DNA of 64,000 bases, from positions 89,211,578 through 89,275,577 of the forward strand of contig JBCNJP010000023.1 in NCBI GenBank assembly GCA_039602395.1, written 5' to 3'. Positions 52,614 to 64,000 of the stretch are shown here, in pieces. Position 1 is the first letter of the stretch. Each line of letters starts with the position of its first letter. The translations under genes were made by a program, and so were the position numbers. The notes under the pieces were generated by a model. It saw nothing but the letters and a program-made list of their open reading frames with translations. It was not told the DNA's origin and did not search any database. Source of the DNA: Deinandra increscens subsp. villosa. Taxonomy: Eukaryota; Streptophyta; Magnoliopsida; Asterales; Asteraceae.

Positions 52614-55600
52614 ATGGCTGATCGTAATTTGGCGGTGGTGAAGCCAATATGGATGAAGCAAGCAGAAGAGGCGAAAATAAAGAGCGAAGCTGAGAAAGAT
52701 GCCGCAGCAAAGGCGGCTTTCGAGGCTACCTTCAAGGACGTTGAGAATAGTCGACAGCCTGCTGCTTTATCAGATAGTGAGGGTGATGAAGAGGAGGATT
52801 TGAGTAACAAGCCGATTGGGCCGGTGGAACCGGCTAAGTGCACGGCTGCCGGGACTGGTGTAGCGGGGGGAACCGCGTGTGCACCGTCTTCATTTGTGGT
52901 TGTTACGAAGGATGGGGATGGACGGAAAGTACCGAATGGTGGAGCTCAGGTTAAGGTGAAGGTTTCGCCTGGAGTGGGTGTAGGGGGGTCTGAACAGGAG
53001 GGTATTGTTAAGGATATGGGTGATGGGACCTACACGGTTACTTATGTGGTGCCGAAGAGAGGGAATTACATGCTGGATGTTGAGTGTGACGGGAAGCCGA
53101 TCATGGGAAGTCCGTTTCCTGTTTTCTTCAGTGCAGGTTCATGTTTTTTGATGCTTATAGACATATATGATATATCTGATATGTTAAATGTTAACTAACT
53201 ATGATTTTTCTTGTTTTTGTTATTGTTATGGTTATTATCAGGGACAGCCACAGGAGGGCTATTGGGTTTTGGGCCACAATTGAATTATCCGAATATGGTT
53301 AACCAGACTATGCCAAATATGCCAAATTACTCTGGTTCTGTTTCGGGGGCGTTTCCTGGGCTGCTAGGTATAATTCCTGGTATTGTTCCTACTGCCTCCG
53401 GTGGGGTAATCCTGCCTGGGATTGGAGCGTCTCTTGGGGAAGTTTGCAGAGAATACTTGAATGGACGATGTGTAAAAACTGATTGCAAGTTTAGTCATCC
53501 GCCACACAGTTTGCTGATGACTGCTTTGGCTTCCACAAGCACCATGGGAACTCTTAGTCAAGCACCAATGGCACCATCTGCTGCTGCGATGGCAGCTGCA
53601 CAGGCTATTGTTGCTGCTCAAGCACTCCAAGCGCATGCTTCAAGTGCACAAGCCTCCTCTAAAGGCACTTCTGGTATGTAGTACCTTGCTTTTGTTTTGT
53701 TGAATTTAATCGTAATATATTACTGTCCCTGGAATAACTACAGTTAAGAATTGAATTAATCTTGGATGTAGTAAAAGTCTTTAGAGCTTTGTCTAGCTCT
53801 CAATGTTTTTGGTTAGGCTGTCAAATGCTTATCTTACTTTTGAAGAGAACGTAAACATGAGATGCAGTTGAGAGGCTCCATAGATATATGAACTTCATTG
53901 ATGTTTTACGTCATGATAATGCTATGATGTTTTATATGTTCTTATTAAATGTTGGTACTTGGTTAATTACTAAACTTAACACCACTTAAAGACATACACT
54001 GCATTTTATGTACTAGATTGAAGTAGAACTTGATACTGTGATATTAGTATATGACAAGCCTTTAAGAACAAATAAATATTGCAATACTGTAGTGCTTTTA
54101 AAAATTACATGGCATCCCATTTTCAGGAACCCTTTATCTTGTAAATATTTTCAACAAATGTTCTTAATAACTTGAGTGTAGGTCTTGTTTGGAAAAAAAT
54201 AAAGATAAAGATCGTTTATTTTTGTTGAGGAGTACTGAATATGGTTCTGAACTATTTGTCGAGTTTTTTATTTCATTCTTCCTCCTTTGGTCTGATTGTG
54301 ACTATGGTGCTCTTATCATGTCTAATTGATCCTATCAGATGTTCAGTGGCTACCATCCAATGGATCACATGACTCCCATATTTCATTAAACAAGGAGCGT
54401 AGTCGTTTTTTAAATCACAAACTTCATTACTAGTACTCTAGTTGAATTTCATAAAGGACCCTGCTTTCTCTCTTTTGCCCCTTCTGATCTAGTAAGAAGT
54501 ACAGATTTTACCACTTCTGCTATATATACGTCATACATGTCTGGGTAAGTGGGTATGTTTATATGTCTGGACTTGTGACAAAAATGGCAATATACTTAAA
54601 ACCTAATAATGGTGTAAGCACAGAACATCATGTAAAAATGTTCCTATAGGGACATAATCTTTAGACTGACAATCAGTCGCATGATTTTAGTATTCTTGTC
54701 CATTGTCATTGTTACAAGCTGCTTATGAGATTGATGTTAGGTTGACATGATTCCTCCTATTTTCTCATTATTGATTAACATTTAGAGACCATACATGGAG
54801 TTGTGTTTGTAATTGAGTCCTAGTCGTAACTCGTAAAGGTGTCACCATGGTGCTATCTTGTGCTGTCCTGCCTTCTCGGCAAACTAAACAGGCGTTTAGT
54901 TAATTTGCATGTTCACTTGTCGACTGTTGTGTTACCAGCTAACTTGTATATACTAGTTGATTTTTAATTTTACTTATTGTTACTTTGATTTGAAGATTGA
55001 ATTTTTCATTGTACTTTTCAAGGAAGGGCAATAGTAAAACCACTGTACAAAAACTTTACATAATGTACACATCTGTAGCAGATTGTTAATTGAAGTATTT
55101 TTTACGACATAAGTTGTTTTTATCACGTGATTTTCTGACTTAAGTTGATACAGCTTTGCTCTTCAAATTTCTTAGTTTAACATATCAATTTATTGATACA
55201 TATGTTTAAAATGGACACATAGTGAACTACTTCTCAACAGTCAACACACAGATAACATCGCTGGTGCCATGGCATTTTGGCTGTTAAATGCCTCTATGAT
55301 TTGCCTTGGCACCGTGACAGCTATGGTTACAGCAACATATAATATTTCTTTTTTCTGCAGTTTACTTCAGCTTTTGCTTTATATTTGTTGTTTTTCTTTT
55401 TGTCAGGACCAGTAGATAAGGCAGCGCAAGCTGATACCCTAAAGAAAACTCTACAAGTTAGTAACCTCAGCCCACTGCTTACAGCGGATCAGCTAAAACA
55501 GTTTTTTAGTTTTTGTGGCACAGTTGTTGACTGTAGTATTACGGATTCCAAGCATTTTGCTTATATAGAATATTCAAAACCTGAAGAAGCAACTGCTGCA

Positions 55601-57256
55601 CTTGCATTAAATAACATGGATGTTTTAGGTCGCCCATTGAATGTCGAAATGGCAAAGTCATTACCTCAGAAACCTGCTGGTAATGGTTCTTCTTTGCCAA
55701 TGGTGATGCAACAGGCTGTTGCGATGCAACAAATGCAATTTCAACAGGCACTTTTAATGCAGCAAACCATGAATGCACAACAAGCAGCTAATCGAGCAGC
55801 AACTATGAAGAATGCAACAGATTTGGCTGCTTCTAGGGCTGCAGAAATAAGCATGACATTGAAAGCCGAAGGGATTATTGGAAATGATGATGAACCAGCT
55901 AAAAATCCCAGGTATCCATATGTAACTTTTTTATATTACCAATTTGATCCCCCACTCCTATATGTTTTCAATAGCTGATGAATTATAAGTGTTCACAGGT
56001 CACCTTCACCGGTCCCTGCAAGGTCAAGATCAAAATCGAAGTCTCCCATTAACTATCAAAGAAGGCGTAGGTCCCCTTCTTATTCGCCACCTCATCGTCG
56101 TGTGAGGGGTTATAGATCCAGGTCACCTATAAGATCTCGCCATTACTCCAGTTATGAATATGAAAGGCGGCCATTTAGGGATTTTAGGGGCGGAAGTGAT
56201 AGAAGTAGAAGAAGGGATTATGGCAGATCAAATGATCGGCAATCTTGGAGAAACAGAAGCAGGAGTGTAAGTCCTGTTGCTAGAAAATCCTACCGTGATG
56301 AGTCAGAATCTCCCAAACATCGTCATGAAAGCCCGGCCCGTAGATCCAAGAAATCTTCTCGTGGCACCTCGAGATCTCCGGTTAGTCACCGTGATGATCA
56401 AAGTAAAGAAAAACACAGAAGACGGTCCAGGTCAGCATCTTTGGATGTAAAACATCGGTCAAAGGATAAAATAGATCAGAGTAGGGAGGAAAAGTCAAAA
56501 CACCGTGATCGGAGAAGGTCAAGGTCTAAATCATCAGAAATTAAGCATGGTTCAGTTGACAAATTGAGTGACAAACATAAGGACCGTAGGCGGTCCAGGT
56601 CAGCATCAGCAGACGAAAAACATCATAAAACTTTGGATGAAGGTAAATCAAAGCATAAGAGACGCTCCAGGAGTAGGACTCCAGAAGATAACCACCGTTC
56701 AGGTGACAAATCGAGTGACACAAAACATAGGGACCGTAGGCGGTCCAGGTCAGCATCAGCAGACGAAAAACATCATAAAACTTTGGATGAAGGTAAATCA
56801 AAGCATAGGAGGCGCTCCAGGAGTAGGACTCCAGAAGATAACCACCGTTCGAGTGGCAAAACTGATAGAAGCAGGAAGGAGAAATCAAGGTCAAAGTATC
56901 ATGGTAGGAGGCATTCTAGGTCAGCATCTCCTGAAGTTAAACGTCACAAAGGAAGTAGAAAATCTCCTGGACGCTCTGATGAACATAAACCAAAACACAG
57001 AAGACAGTCGAGATCAAGATCAAGGTCAAGGTCAAGGTCAAAATCAGCAGAACGTGACCGAGTCAACCATGACGACATAGATGGTGGTAAAGACAAAAAT
57101 TCGGATCATGAGGTTTTATCTGGTGACGCTGATTATAATTCGAATAATCCAGAGGATATCAAGGATGAAGGTGGAACTGATCAATTTAAGTCTGACGTTT
57201 ATAGAAATGTTGACAGGGATCATGAAAGAGCCGAAGATATTGCTGAAGAAGTATGA
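52614..57256 (+). CDS. RRM and RS-domain splicing factor with filamin repeat and CCCH finger
   Basis: Exons 52614-53136, 53242-53673, 55407-55911 and 55999-57256 join in frame (GT-AG, phases 1,1,2) to about 905 residues. The start MADRNLAVVKPIWMKQAEEA is the first ATG of the open frame. The domains in order are a charged helix and acidic patch (DSEGDEEEDL, about 45-60) and a filamin-type Ig repeat (about 75-175; VKDMGDGTYTVTYVVPKRGN, GSPFPVFFSAG). A CCCH finger (about 250; CREYLNGRCVKTDCKFSH) and an Ala-rich stretch follow. The RRM (about 325-400) has LQVSNLSPLLTADQLKQFF and HFAYIEYSKPEEATAAL, and is followed by a Gln/Met-rich region. An RS domain occupies about 490-905. Proteins of this type act in nuclear pre-mRNA splicing. 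From memory it resembles Arabidopsis AT3G23900 (IRR), unverified. The RS region contains a 50-residue in-frame duplication. Confidence 0.92.
53674..55406 (+). other. Large intron 2 of splicing-factor gene
   Basis: 1.7-kb intron from GTATGT to TTTTTGTCAG. Pyrimidine-rich near the acceptor. No transposon or coding frame is recognised inside. Confidence 0.8.
56581..56870 (+). repeat. 150-bp in-frame tandem duplication in RS domain
   Basis: GGACCGTAGGCGGTCCAGGT starts at 56581 and at 56731, exactly 150 bp (50 codons) apart. The copies are nearly identical through AACCACCGTTC. Confidence 0.92.
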
Positions 57257-58525
57257 CATGAGACGTGTAACGGTGTACCAATGGGTTGACGCCAGCTGGA
57301 TGGAAGATTCATGGGATTTCTGTTTGGCAATCAGAAGTCACAATGTTATCTCAAACCTTTGGGCTTTGTAGAATAAATGTATTGTTTGTTTCTTTTGCAG
57401 GTTCGATGGGATTATGCTGTTCGCACTTTCTGCTGATTTTAATTCGTTAAAATGTTTGAAGAACTTTTCTGGAGTCTGCAGTGCAATGTTTTTAGCGACT
57501 TAATCAACTTAATGTATGTCCTAATCTATTACTACCTTCATCATTAGGTAGTGATACCTTAAATGTTCTTTTAACGAATTTCATTAGCATAATCTGTTAG
57601 TTGATCACTTGATTGCTGTTTTCTATGATTTTGTTTCTTTAACTGCTATGTTTTAAGTGATAAAATTGGTCTGTTATGTGATTTGAACAAGTTATGTAAG
57701 TTCCAAGAGCGTACTAGGTTTACCTCGGCCACATTATAATTTAAACACATGCAGGTTGCTGGATGATTTCTTTCGGCGGTTTATCAGATCCGTTTGGCAG
57801 GGTTTTTCTTGTCTGATTATATATGGAAGGTATGGAGCTGAACATTTGATCAATGTCAAGCTCTTGAAATCTTTTGGAGTTCCGAGTCAGTTTGAAGTGG
57901 ACATAATTTTTGCAAAAAATTATCTTGCAATAATAAGATTAACCTTACACAGCTACTCTTTTCTTTTTTTTTTCTTTTTTTTTCCTTTTCTATTTTGTCT
58001 TTCTTTTTTCTTCCCTCTTTTCTTTTTTTTAATTGTTACATTAGGTCTTGGCTTTTTTAAGACCGACTGCAACTGGGTGTCGCTGAGTTGACTAGCATCA
58101 TCAGATCTGGGATATGTTGATTGACAGGTAATAGTTCTTTGACAATTCTACTTGCTCCCAAGAGAAGTTTCAAAATTATGGATTTAATGACTGGTTCCTT
58201 AAACCGTGTTTGTTCAGAACCATATTACTGTTTTTGTTTTACCAACTACTGGAGGCGATTATATTGAGCAATTCTAGAACAGATCTTTACATTTTGACTT
58301 TTTACATTCTTAGCTAAGGAGCTTTTAATGCTATTATATGGTAGTGTGTATATGTGTAGGGTTGGCTCATACTAATTTTTTTTTATTTTCCTAAAAAGCC
58401 TAGGAAGCAATGATAGAGTGATATGTGTACATTAAGATCCTAACACACGTGCTAATATATGGTAGTATGTATATATGTGTAGGGTTGGGTCACCTAAAAT
58501 TCTAAAAATGCTTTTATTCTTCTTA
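57257..58525 (+). other. 3' UTR and downstream flank
   Basis: No further coding exon was recognised. A T-rich tract (57960-58035) and AATAAA-like words (57372, GAATAAATG) are present. A duplicated block, CCTAGGAAGCAATGATA...GATCCTAACACA, begins near 58398 and recurs at 58840 beyond the MITE. Confidence 0.5.
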
Positions 58526-58910
58526 GGCTATGTGTAGTGGTTTGTGAGTGGAGTGGGGGGTTATGTGCCATGTGGCGGATGACGTGGAAATGGGGGGTTA
58601 TGAGGTAAGGGATGTAGTGGGGGGTTATGAGGATGGGGGTTATAAGATATGATGTGTACCAATAGAAAAAAAGGCAAAAAAAAAAAGAAAAAAAAACCAT
58701 GTGAGAACACGGCGCCATTAACATAGCGCTCTCCCCCTTTTTGACTAACATGGCCCCCTGGGGGGTGGGGAGGGGCGTTATTGGGTGCCATATTAGAAAA
58801 AAAAAGCCACATAACGTCCCATTACGGATAGCCTTAAAAGCTTAGGAAGCAATGATAAGAGTGATATATATACATTGAGATCCTAACACACTGTGTAAAA
58901 TAAGTGAGTT
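58390..58910 (+). repeat. Diverged direct duplication interrupted by the MITE
   Basis: AAGCCTAGGAAGCAATGATA with GATCCTAACACA occurs at about 58396-58448 and, after the MITE, at 58838-58892. The MITE inserted at the end of the second repeat's leading edge. Confidence 0.7.
58526..58833. mobile_element. 308-bp Tourist/PIF-Harbinger MITE
   Basis: It is flanked by TTA (58523-58525 and 58834-58836), the Harbinger target duplication. The ends are GGCTATGTGTAGTGG and, reverse-complemented, GGCTATCCGTAATGG. The interior repeats GGGGGGTTATG near 58554, 58593 and 58618. There is no transposase. Confidence 0.82.
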
Positions 58911-59844
58911 CCTAACACAAGTAATTATTACCTAGCTAAAAATTGCACAATGTGTTAAGATCTTGATATGTTTTACACGGTGTGTTAGGATCCTAATATA
59001 CACGTGGCACACCTATGATTACTTTCTAACGAACCTAATTTTATGTGTATATATATTTGTGTGTGTATACGTATGTATATATATATATATAGAGGCTATG
59101 GCTATCTTTAGCACTCTAAGGTTAATAGTAATACTTTCACTAAGACACGAACACACCAAACTTTTTTTTTTACACATCATTATCCCAAACTCTTCACAAT
59201 TTATCTAAATAACACCCACCCCAAACCACCAAACACATTTTAATATTATTTTAATAAGAAAAAGTTAGAGAGAGAGAGGGGTTTGGACAAGAGAGATAGA
59301 GAGGGAGTGATTTTGGCAAAGCTCGGTGGATTTTCACCGAGGGAGGTCACCAAGCTCAACACCGAGGGGAGGATTATGGTGTTCCTGAGGGCACCGAGCT
59401 CCAAATCAGTACCGCCGAGTTCCCTTGGTGCACCTGTTACTTTCACTCTAATATCACGATTAGTGAGAAACCAATCAAAACAATTATTTATTATGAAAAA
59501 GGTATTTTGTGAGATATTAAAAGGCCTCTTATGATGTGTGGCCTTCAATGTATTTATTATAATAAATTTAGTGACCATACTCATTTAGTTGAGCATTGAA
59601 TATGGAAGTTGAAAGGTCAGTGCTTACATTTATAATCCATGTTACATGTAGTTGCTTTCAGATGAACCAATAATGCATAACATGCATAAAAATAACATTT
59701 AAGTACACGTGAACACTCGTATGCAAGTACGAATGAATAAGTAATATTTTATATACATCATCGTCGGTTAACCTTCCCTTTCAACGGTTTCGTAGAACAT
59801 GAACTGAGAATAAAAATCATCTCGTCACTCCACACATCGCAAAT
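58911..59844. other. Spacer with (GA)n-rich stretch
   Basis: GA-rich AGAGAGAGAGAGG near 59267 and CACCGAG repeats (59335-59400). Open frames here have no recognisable domain. Confidence 0.45.
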
Positions 59845-60680
59845 GAAACCTCTACTTTCTATGCAAAGTCTTATTCGAGTTAAATGGCGACCATAGCATT
59901 CAAGGCTGGATGAATCAAGTGATTTTCTATTATTCGAGTTTAAATGGTTACCATAGCACTCAAAGCTAGATGAATCAAGTGATTTTGAACAACTTAGGTT
60001 AGGAAATTGCTTGGGCCTCTTGTGGAATGCAGTGTGAGGATCCATGACGAAAATAGCAAGGGATGTTGTGGACGAGCCGGGAAATGAACAAATATACGAA
60101 AATGCTATATAGTCATGAACTAGGTTTGTTTGAGCTTTTTACCAATTCAATTTAGAGTAGTTGAAGTCTGATGAACCAAGCTTGATTCGCTTATACCCTT
60201 AAAATATTAAAGAATTAATCTTGTAAAAAGTGAATCACAAGTATTTTCTTGAAACCTCTACTTCCTATGCAAAGTCTTATTCGAGTTTAAATGGTGACCA
60301 TAGTATTCAAAGCTGGATGAATCAAGTGATTTTCTATTATTCGAGTTTAAATGGTTACCATAGCATTGATGAATCAAGTGATTTTCTGAACAACTTATGA
60401 GGAAATTGCTTGGGCCTCTTGTGGTTATGAAACTTGATACGTGATCAGTTGAGAAGATGTTGGGAATGCGGTGTGAGGATCCATGACGAAAATAGCAAGT
60501 GATGTTGTGGACGAGCCGGGAAATGAACAACTATATGACAATGCTATATAGTCATGAACTAGGTTTGTTTAAGCTTTTTACCAATTCGATTCAGAGTAGT
60601 TTAAGTCTGATGAACCAGCTTGATTTGCTTATACCCCTTAAAATTTTAAAGAATTAATCTTATAAAAAGTGAACTATAAG
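59845..60680 (+). repeat. About 406-bp tandem segmental duplication
   Basis: GAAACCTCTACTTYCTATGC starts at 59845 and at 60251. Both copies run through TTGCTTGGGCCTCTTGTGG, GAGGATCCATGACGAAAATA and CTTTTTACCAATTC. Copy 2 has about 40 extra bases near 60425-60470 and a deletion nearby. Each copy holds an internal direct repeat TTATTCGAGTTTAAATGG...ATGAATCAAGTGATTTT. No convincing protein is encoded. Confidence 0.85.
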
Positions 60681-61964
60681 TATCATGTTGAAAATACGAA
60701 GCCAAGTTATTACTTCATAATATTTGTGTCCGCACGGTAAAAGGGAGCGTTTTCTCAAACTAGTATAGGTGAAGATTTGAAACTTATTTATAAAAAATGA
60801 GTGTTTTTTAAAAAACTTCATTTCTCTATTAATCTAACTGAATTAAATACTTGTATTTAAATTTTAAAGCAAAACATTTCTAAATAAATTGAGAAAAAAT
60901 ATATTGTAGATTGTAATAATTTATAGAACTTTCTAAATATTTTTGTATCTCCTTAGTTTTTTAAATAGAAAAGTTTTTTACTTTCCTTTAAATTATTATA
61001 AAAGCATTTATAATATAAAAGATTTGTATCAAATGACTAGGGTCGCGAGTTTGAAACTCGGTTTGGAGTCCGTTTAATATACAAGTTTGAGCATCGGTTT
61101 GATACACTGAGTAACTAGGCTTGCGAGTTCGACTACTAACGAATCGAAGTAAAACAAACTATTAGTTATCGTTTTAAAATAAGAACTAGCGAACATAAAC
61201 ACGAACATATTTTATAAACACGAACATATTTTATTGTTTATGTTCATTCATTCGTTAATTTAACAAAATAAAACGTCATTCTTTTTTCGTTTAAAAAACA
61301 ATATTTTTTTCTTAACGAAAGAACACAAGTAATCAATATTTTCATCTATGTATTCGTGTTCGTTATTTATTATGTTAAAGATAGTCTCGTTGATTTTTTT
61401 TTGATTTGTTAGAAGGCATGCCAGCAAGCCTCGAAGTGTGTTTTTGTCTTTCGTTAGTACTAATTAAATTTCTTCAGTAATCATTTTTATAACCATTCTT
61501 GTTTTTTATTTTATGGAAAAAAAGCCAAAAAAAACATCAACAAAAGAGTTAGAATATACTAACAGAAAATTTTTATAGAATAATATTACGTAGCATTTTT
61601 TTTTCAATTGATTAAAAAATTATAAAGTTTTTTTTTTAAAAAAACAATAAATTATGTGTTCATAAAAGAATATTATTTTAAATAAAACTTTGTATCTAAT
61701 TAGATTATGAGTGAGAAATTAAGTTTTTAAAAGAACTCCCGCCCATTGTGATAAATAAGTTTCAAATCTTCTATTTTGATAAATAAAAATAAAATTTCTA
61801 ACTATACTAGCTGGGAAAAGAATTCCGGCAAAAGTATTTTCTAGAAAAAGAAGTTTGTTAATTTCACTGTTTATGAATATTGTATATCATTAAACTTTTT
61901 ATTATTTTTTTTATACGGGAGTATGTTAATCATTATTTTTTATGTTTTGGTTCATTGTATGTTA

Positions 61965-62001
<37 letters not shown>

Positions 62002-62184
62002 GTTTTCTATGTATTAGATAACTTTGTTATTATTTTATTATTACGTCTACATATTAGAAGTAGACAAAAATGTAATTTCACAACTATGTTATCTAGTACT
62101 AAAATTTTAGAAAAACACAACAAGAAGACACAATAAAATAATGACGAGAAAGAAAACTCAATGATGAACATAAAGACACAAATA
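60681..62184. other. AT-rich spacer
   Basis: No genes. AACACGAACATATTTTATAA is repeated directly near 61199-61235, with GTTTATGTTCAT in inverted relation. Confidence 0.5.
61966..62001. repeat. (TTA)n microsatellite
   Basis: About twelve TTA/ATT units. Confidence 0.95.
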
Positions 62185-62199
62185 GCTAAAAAAACATTT

Positions 62200-62325
62200 A
62201 CTTTATTTTATATAGCAACACTCTACTCATTCTAAAGATAAAGAAACACTCTTTTTATGGTGTAATTTAAAAAAAAAGAATATCATATATAAAAGTTATG
62301 AGTGTTTAAAAAATAATAGAACTTG
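62200..62325 (+). repeat. Partial relative of the 17-kb fold-back element
   Basis: ATATAGCAACAC..., TAAAGATAAAGAAACACT, TTTTTATGGTGTAATTT and AAAAGTTATGAGTGTTT occur in the same order and spacing as in the right arm of the fold-back element at about 17530-17635. This is a diverged single arm. Confidence 0.65.
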
Positions 62326-62489
62326 ATAAAAAGTCAACAAAACTAGCAAAGACTAAAAGGCCATCCACTATTTTTTTCTCCACTAATTTAATCTCAACCA
62401 ATAATTAAATTTTAATAACAGGTCTTAAATCCTTCCTAGATTAAAACACCTTTTTAGACTAACTTCTTCATGTAAAGATATTCTTTATA

Positions 62490-63300
62490 GGGAGCGGTGT
62501 TTCCGGACTTTTTCATGGCTCACAAAGCCACCATGGGGCGCTACAATGATTAGGAAGAAAGTGGGCAACGGTGAATCTACATTATCCTGGAAACATTCAT
62601 GGTTTGGATTTTCGCCATTGAAGGGGATTTTTCCTAACCTTTTTGTCAAAAAGTCTCATCGAAATAGTCTGATTCCTCAAGTAGTTCAAACCAGGGGCAG
62701 ACCTACCCTTTAGCTAGGGGTAGCGTCCATTACCCCTGAACTTGCATCGAGATGTGTTTTTTTTTATGTTTTCAGTATTTTGTTACCACTGAAATGATTT
62801 TTCCGCTATCCTTGAAATTATTTTACGCTACCCCTCGAACTTTTTTATGGTTTTTATTTAAATCCCGACTTTAGAATATGATCAAAAGTCCGTTAATTAA
62901 TTAAAAATCGAATAACTAACAAGTTTTTGCAATTTAAAAATACAAGTTGTAAGTTTATGGGGTAAAGTGAAACAAATGAAGTGGATAAAACCTTTGGAAA
63001 CTGACAAATTTTGGTCCCTCAAATTTTACTTAATCCATTTTCGAAACAGAAAATTATGATGCATTTTTTTAAGGACTTTTGTCCAAAATTAAAAAGCTCC
63101 GTCCCTTGGACCCCGCCAAGGGCTGCCATCCCTTGGACCCCGTTTCTCCCGGGGGCGCTGCCCCCGAACCCCCGTTAGTCCCAACAAAATTTTTCTAAAC
63201 GCTACCTTAAACTATTTTTGTGGATCCGACCCTGGTTCAAACTATGCCGAATATGAATCTAAGTTTAACTGGATCGCATCCTTGTCGCCTTAAACGTTAT
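62490..63300 (+). pseudogene. L1-type LINE C-terminal remnant, split by hAT
   Basis: The plus-strand frame reads KKVGNGESTLSWKHSWFGFS then PLKGIFPNLF, the block before the zinc-binding RVT domain of plant LINEs. After the hAT element (62692-63234) the frame continues briefly (VVQT|MPNM). There is no RT domain and the fragment is short. It is unrelated in orientation to the LINE at 12-15 kb. Confidence 0.7.
62692..63234. mobile_element. 543-bp non-autonomous hAT element
   Basis: It is flanked by exact 8-bp duplications GTTCAAAC (62684-62691 and 63235-63242). The termini are CAGGGGCAGACCTA on the left and, reverse-complemented, CAGGGTCGGATCCA on the right. Internal TAGGGGTAGCGTCCATTACC and CGCTACCCCT resemble the 165-bp element at 30706, so both belong to one family. 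There is no transposase. Confidence 0.9.
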
Positions 63301-63900
63301 GCATCGAAGCATTAACATTCAATCATTTGTTTGTAATCTAACAAGAAGATAGTGACCACTTATTATACCCGATAGCTCAAGAAATAACATAAGTTGTAAT
63401 TGGGAAAAAATGATTTTTTCCCCTACAATGGGAGGGTTGTAAAAACTAAAAAGGTTGTTGGTCTGGCTTAGCATTGATGTATTGTACATGTTTTGATTTT
63501 CATTGAGGCTTGTACTCCATTTGGTAGCATCTTGTCAGCTGCATAGTTAGGGTGGACGGTATGGATCGGCATATTACCTTTGGCAACCTTAGAATTTTCA
63601 GCAATTGGTTGGCAAACCATACCCCCTCTCTCGGCATTCCACAAATCGGTAAAGTTCTTTAAAAAATCGGCAAGTTTTTGTCGATGGTTGCCGATGTGTA
63701 TGTGTGTGATGTGTGGTCCATTTCTTCCTAAAGTTTGTCTAAAACTTTCTACAAATCATACCCTTCACAAAAAATTCAGAAGTTAAGAAATTTTCTCTCA
63801 TCACCCCATTGATCAAAAAATTTGCCTAAAACATTTTTCTACAAACCATACCCCCCCCCCCCCCACCCTTACATCCATAATTTATTGTTGTTAAAAAAGG
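63301..63900. other. Spacer with C14 run
   Basis: 14 consecutive C at 63851-63864. No recognisable gene. Confidence 0.5.
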
Positions 63901-63924
63901 ACATACGATCTTGAAGACATGTGT

Positions 63925-64000
63925 CACACTTTCATTAGATGAAATGTATGGCTGGTAAATGTGTCTGATCCCTTATCAAGATGTATGAGTTCAAGTCCCA
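63925..64000 (+). other. Possible tRNA-like sequence at window edge
   Basis: TGGCTGGTAAATG (weak A box, 63950-63962) and GTTCAAGTCC (B-box-like, 63989-63998) occur about 27 bases apart. The window ends before the 3' part, so a SINE, a pseudo-tRNA or chance cannot be separated. Confidence 0.25.

Noticed and set aside
56541..57080. Alternative frames overlapping the RS domain
   Set aside because: They mirror the repetitive arginine/serine codons and have no independent support.
57756..58091. 111-codon frame after the splicing-factor gene
   Set aside because: Dominated by a T-rich tract; it lies in the 3' flank with no domain.
58494..58812. Pro/His-rich minus-strand frames
   Set aside because: They coincide with the Tourist-type MITE and its GGGGTTATG repeats.
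59246..59584. Overlapping open frames in a GA-rich stretch
   Set aside because: Simple-sequence composition; no recognisable family.
59758..60530. Repeated LDSSSFECYG peptide on the minus strand
   Set aside because: Arises from the tandem duplication; frames are broken between copies and no family is known.

Overview
The window looks like nuclear DNA of a flowering plant. It has intron-rich genes with GT-AG splicing, Ty1/copia and Ty3/gypsy LTR retrotransposons primed by initiator tRNA-Met, L1-type LINEs, and hAT, Mutator, Harbinger and Helitron-like DNA elements in AT-rich spacer. The style of the repeats and proteins suggests a eudicot, possibly Asteraceae; this is an impression, not a test. 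There is one 500-base assembly gap (4015-4514). No rRNA, functional tRNA, CRISPR array or prokaryotic operon is visible.

1-15.6 kb is a graveyard of nested transposons. It holds a broken minus-strand copia (1-2450), the 5' end of a plus-strand copia (2472-4014), and an inverted-repeat element around 4.8-5.6 kb. A minus-strand copia (7.5-11.6 kb) is split by a 2,631-bp LTR-like insertion with target duplication ATCGA. An L1 LINE (12.1-15.6 kb, minus) is split by a 430-bp hAT element and by a 1,078-bp Mutator-type element. The Mutator-type element has long terminal inverted repeats, a 9-bp target duplication and a captured piece of a GID1 gibberellin-receptor gene.

15.6-20 kb is AT-rich and carries two large fold-back elements, Helitron-type 3' ends and a tRNA-like sequence. 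20.0-28.0 kb holds eleven exons of a serine carboxypeptidase-like (SCPL) gene in one open frame. The exons before the nucleophile exon are not visible, and a young 4.5-kb antisense copia sits in one intron. 28-31.7 kb has LTR-like debris and two hAT-type elements.

31.7-51.7 kb is a single Ty3/gypsy chromovirus (Tekay-like, plus strand). Its left LTR is interrupted by a Tat/Athila-like gag-protease segment, and its pol is interrupted between RNase H and integrase by a 7.7-kb copia (minus strand, TSD GATTT, LTRs about 99% identical).

52.1-57.3 kb holds the one clearly complete gene. It has four coding exons and encodes about 905 residues with a filamin-type Ig repeat, a CCCH zinc finger, an RRM and a long RS domain, so it is a likely nuclear splicing factor. 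58-64 kb is spacer with a Tourist-type MITE, a roughly 406-bp tandem duplication, and a plus-strand LINE remnant split by a 543-bp hAT element.

The two host genes show no functional link. The main story is layered transposition, for which several exact target-site duplications can be read, and capture of a hormone-receptor fragment by a Mutator-type element.
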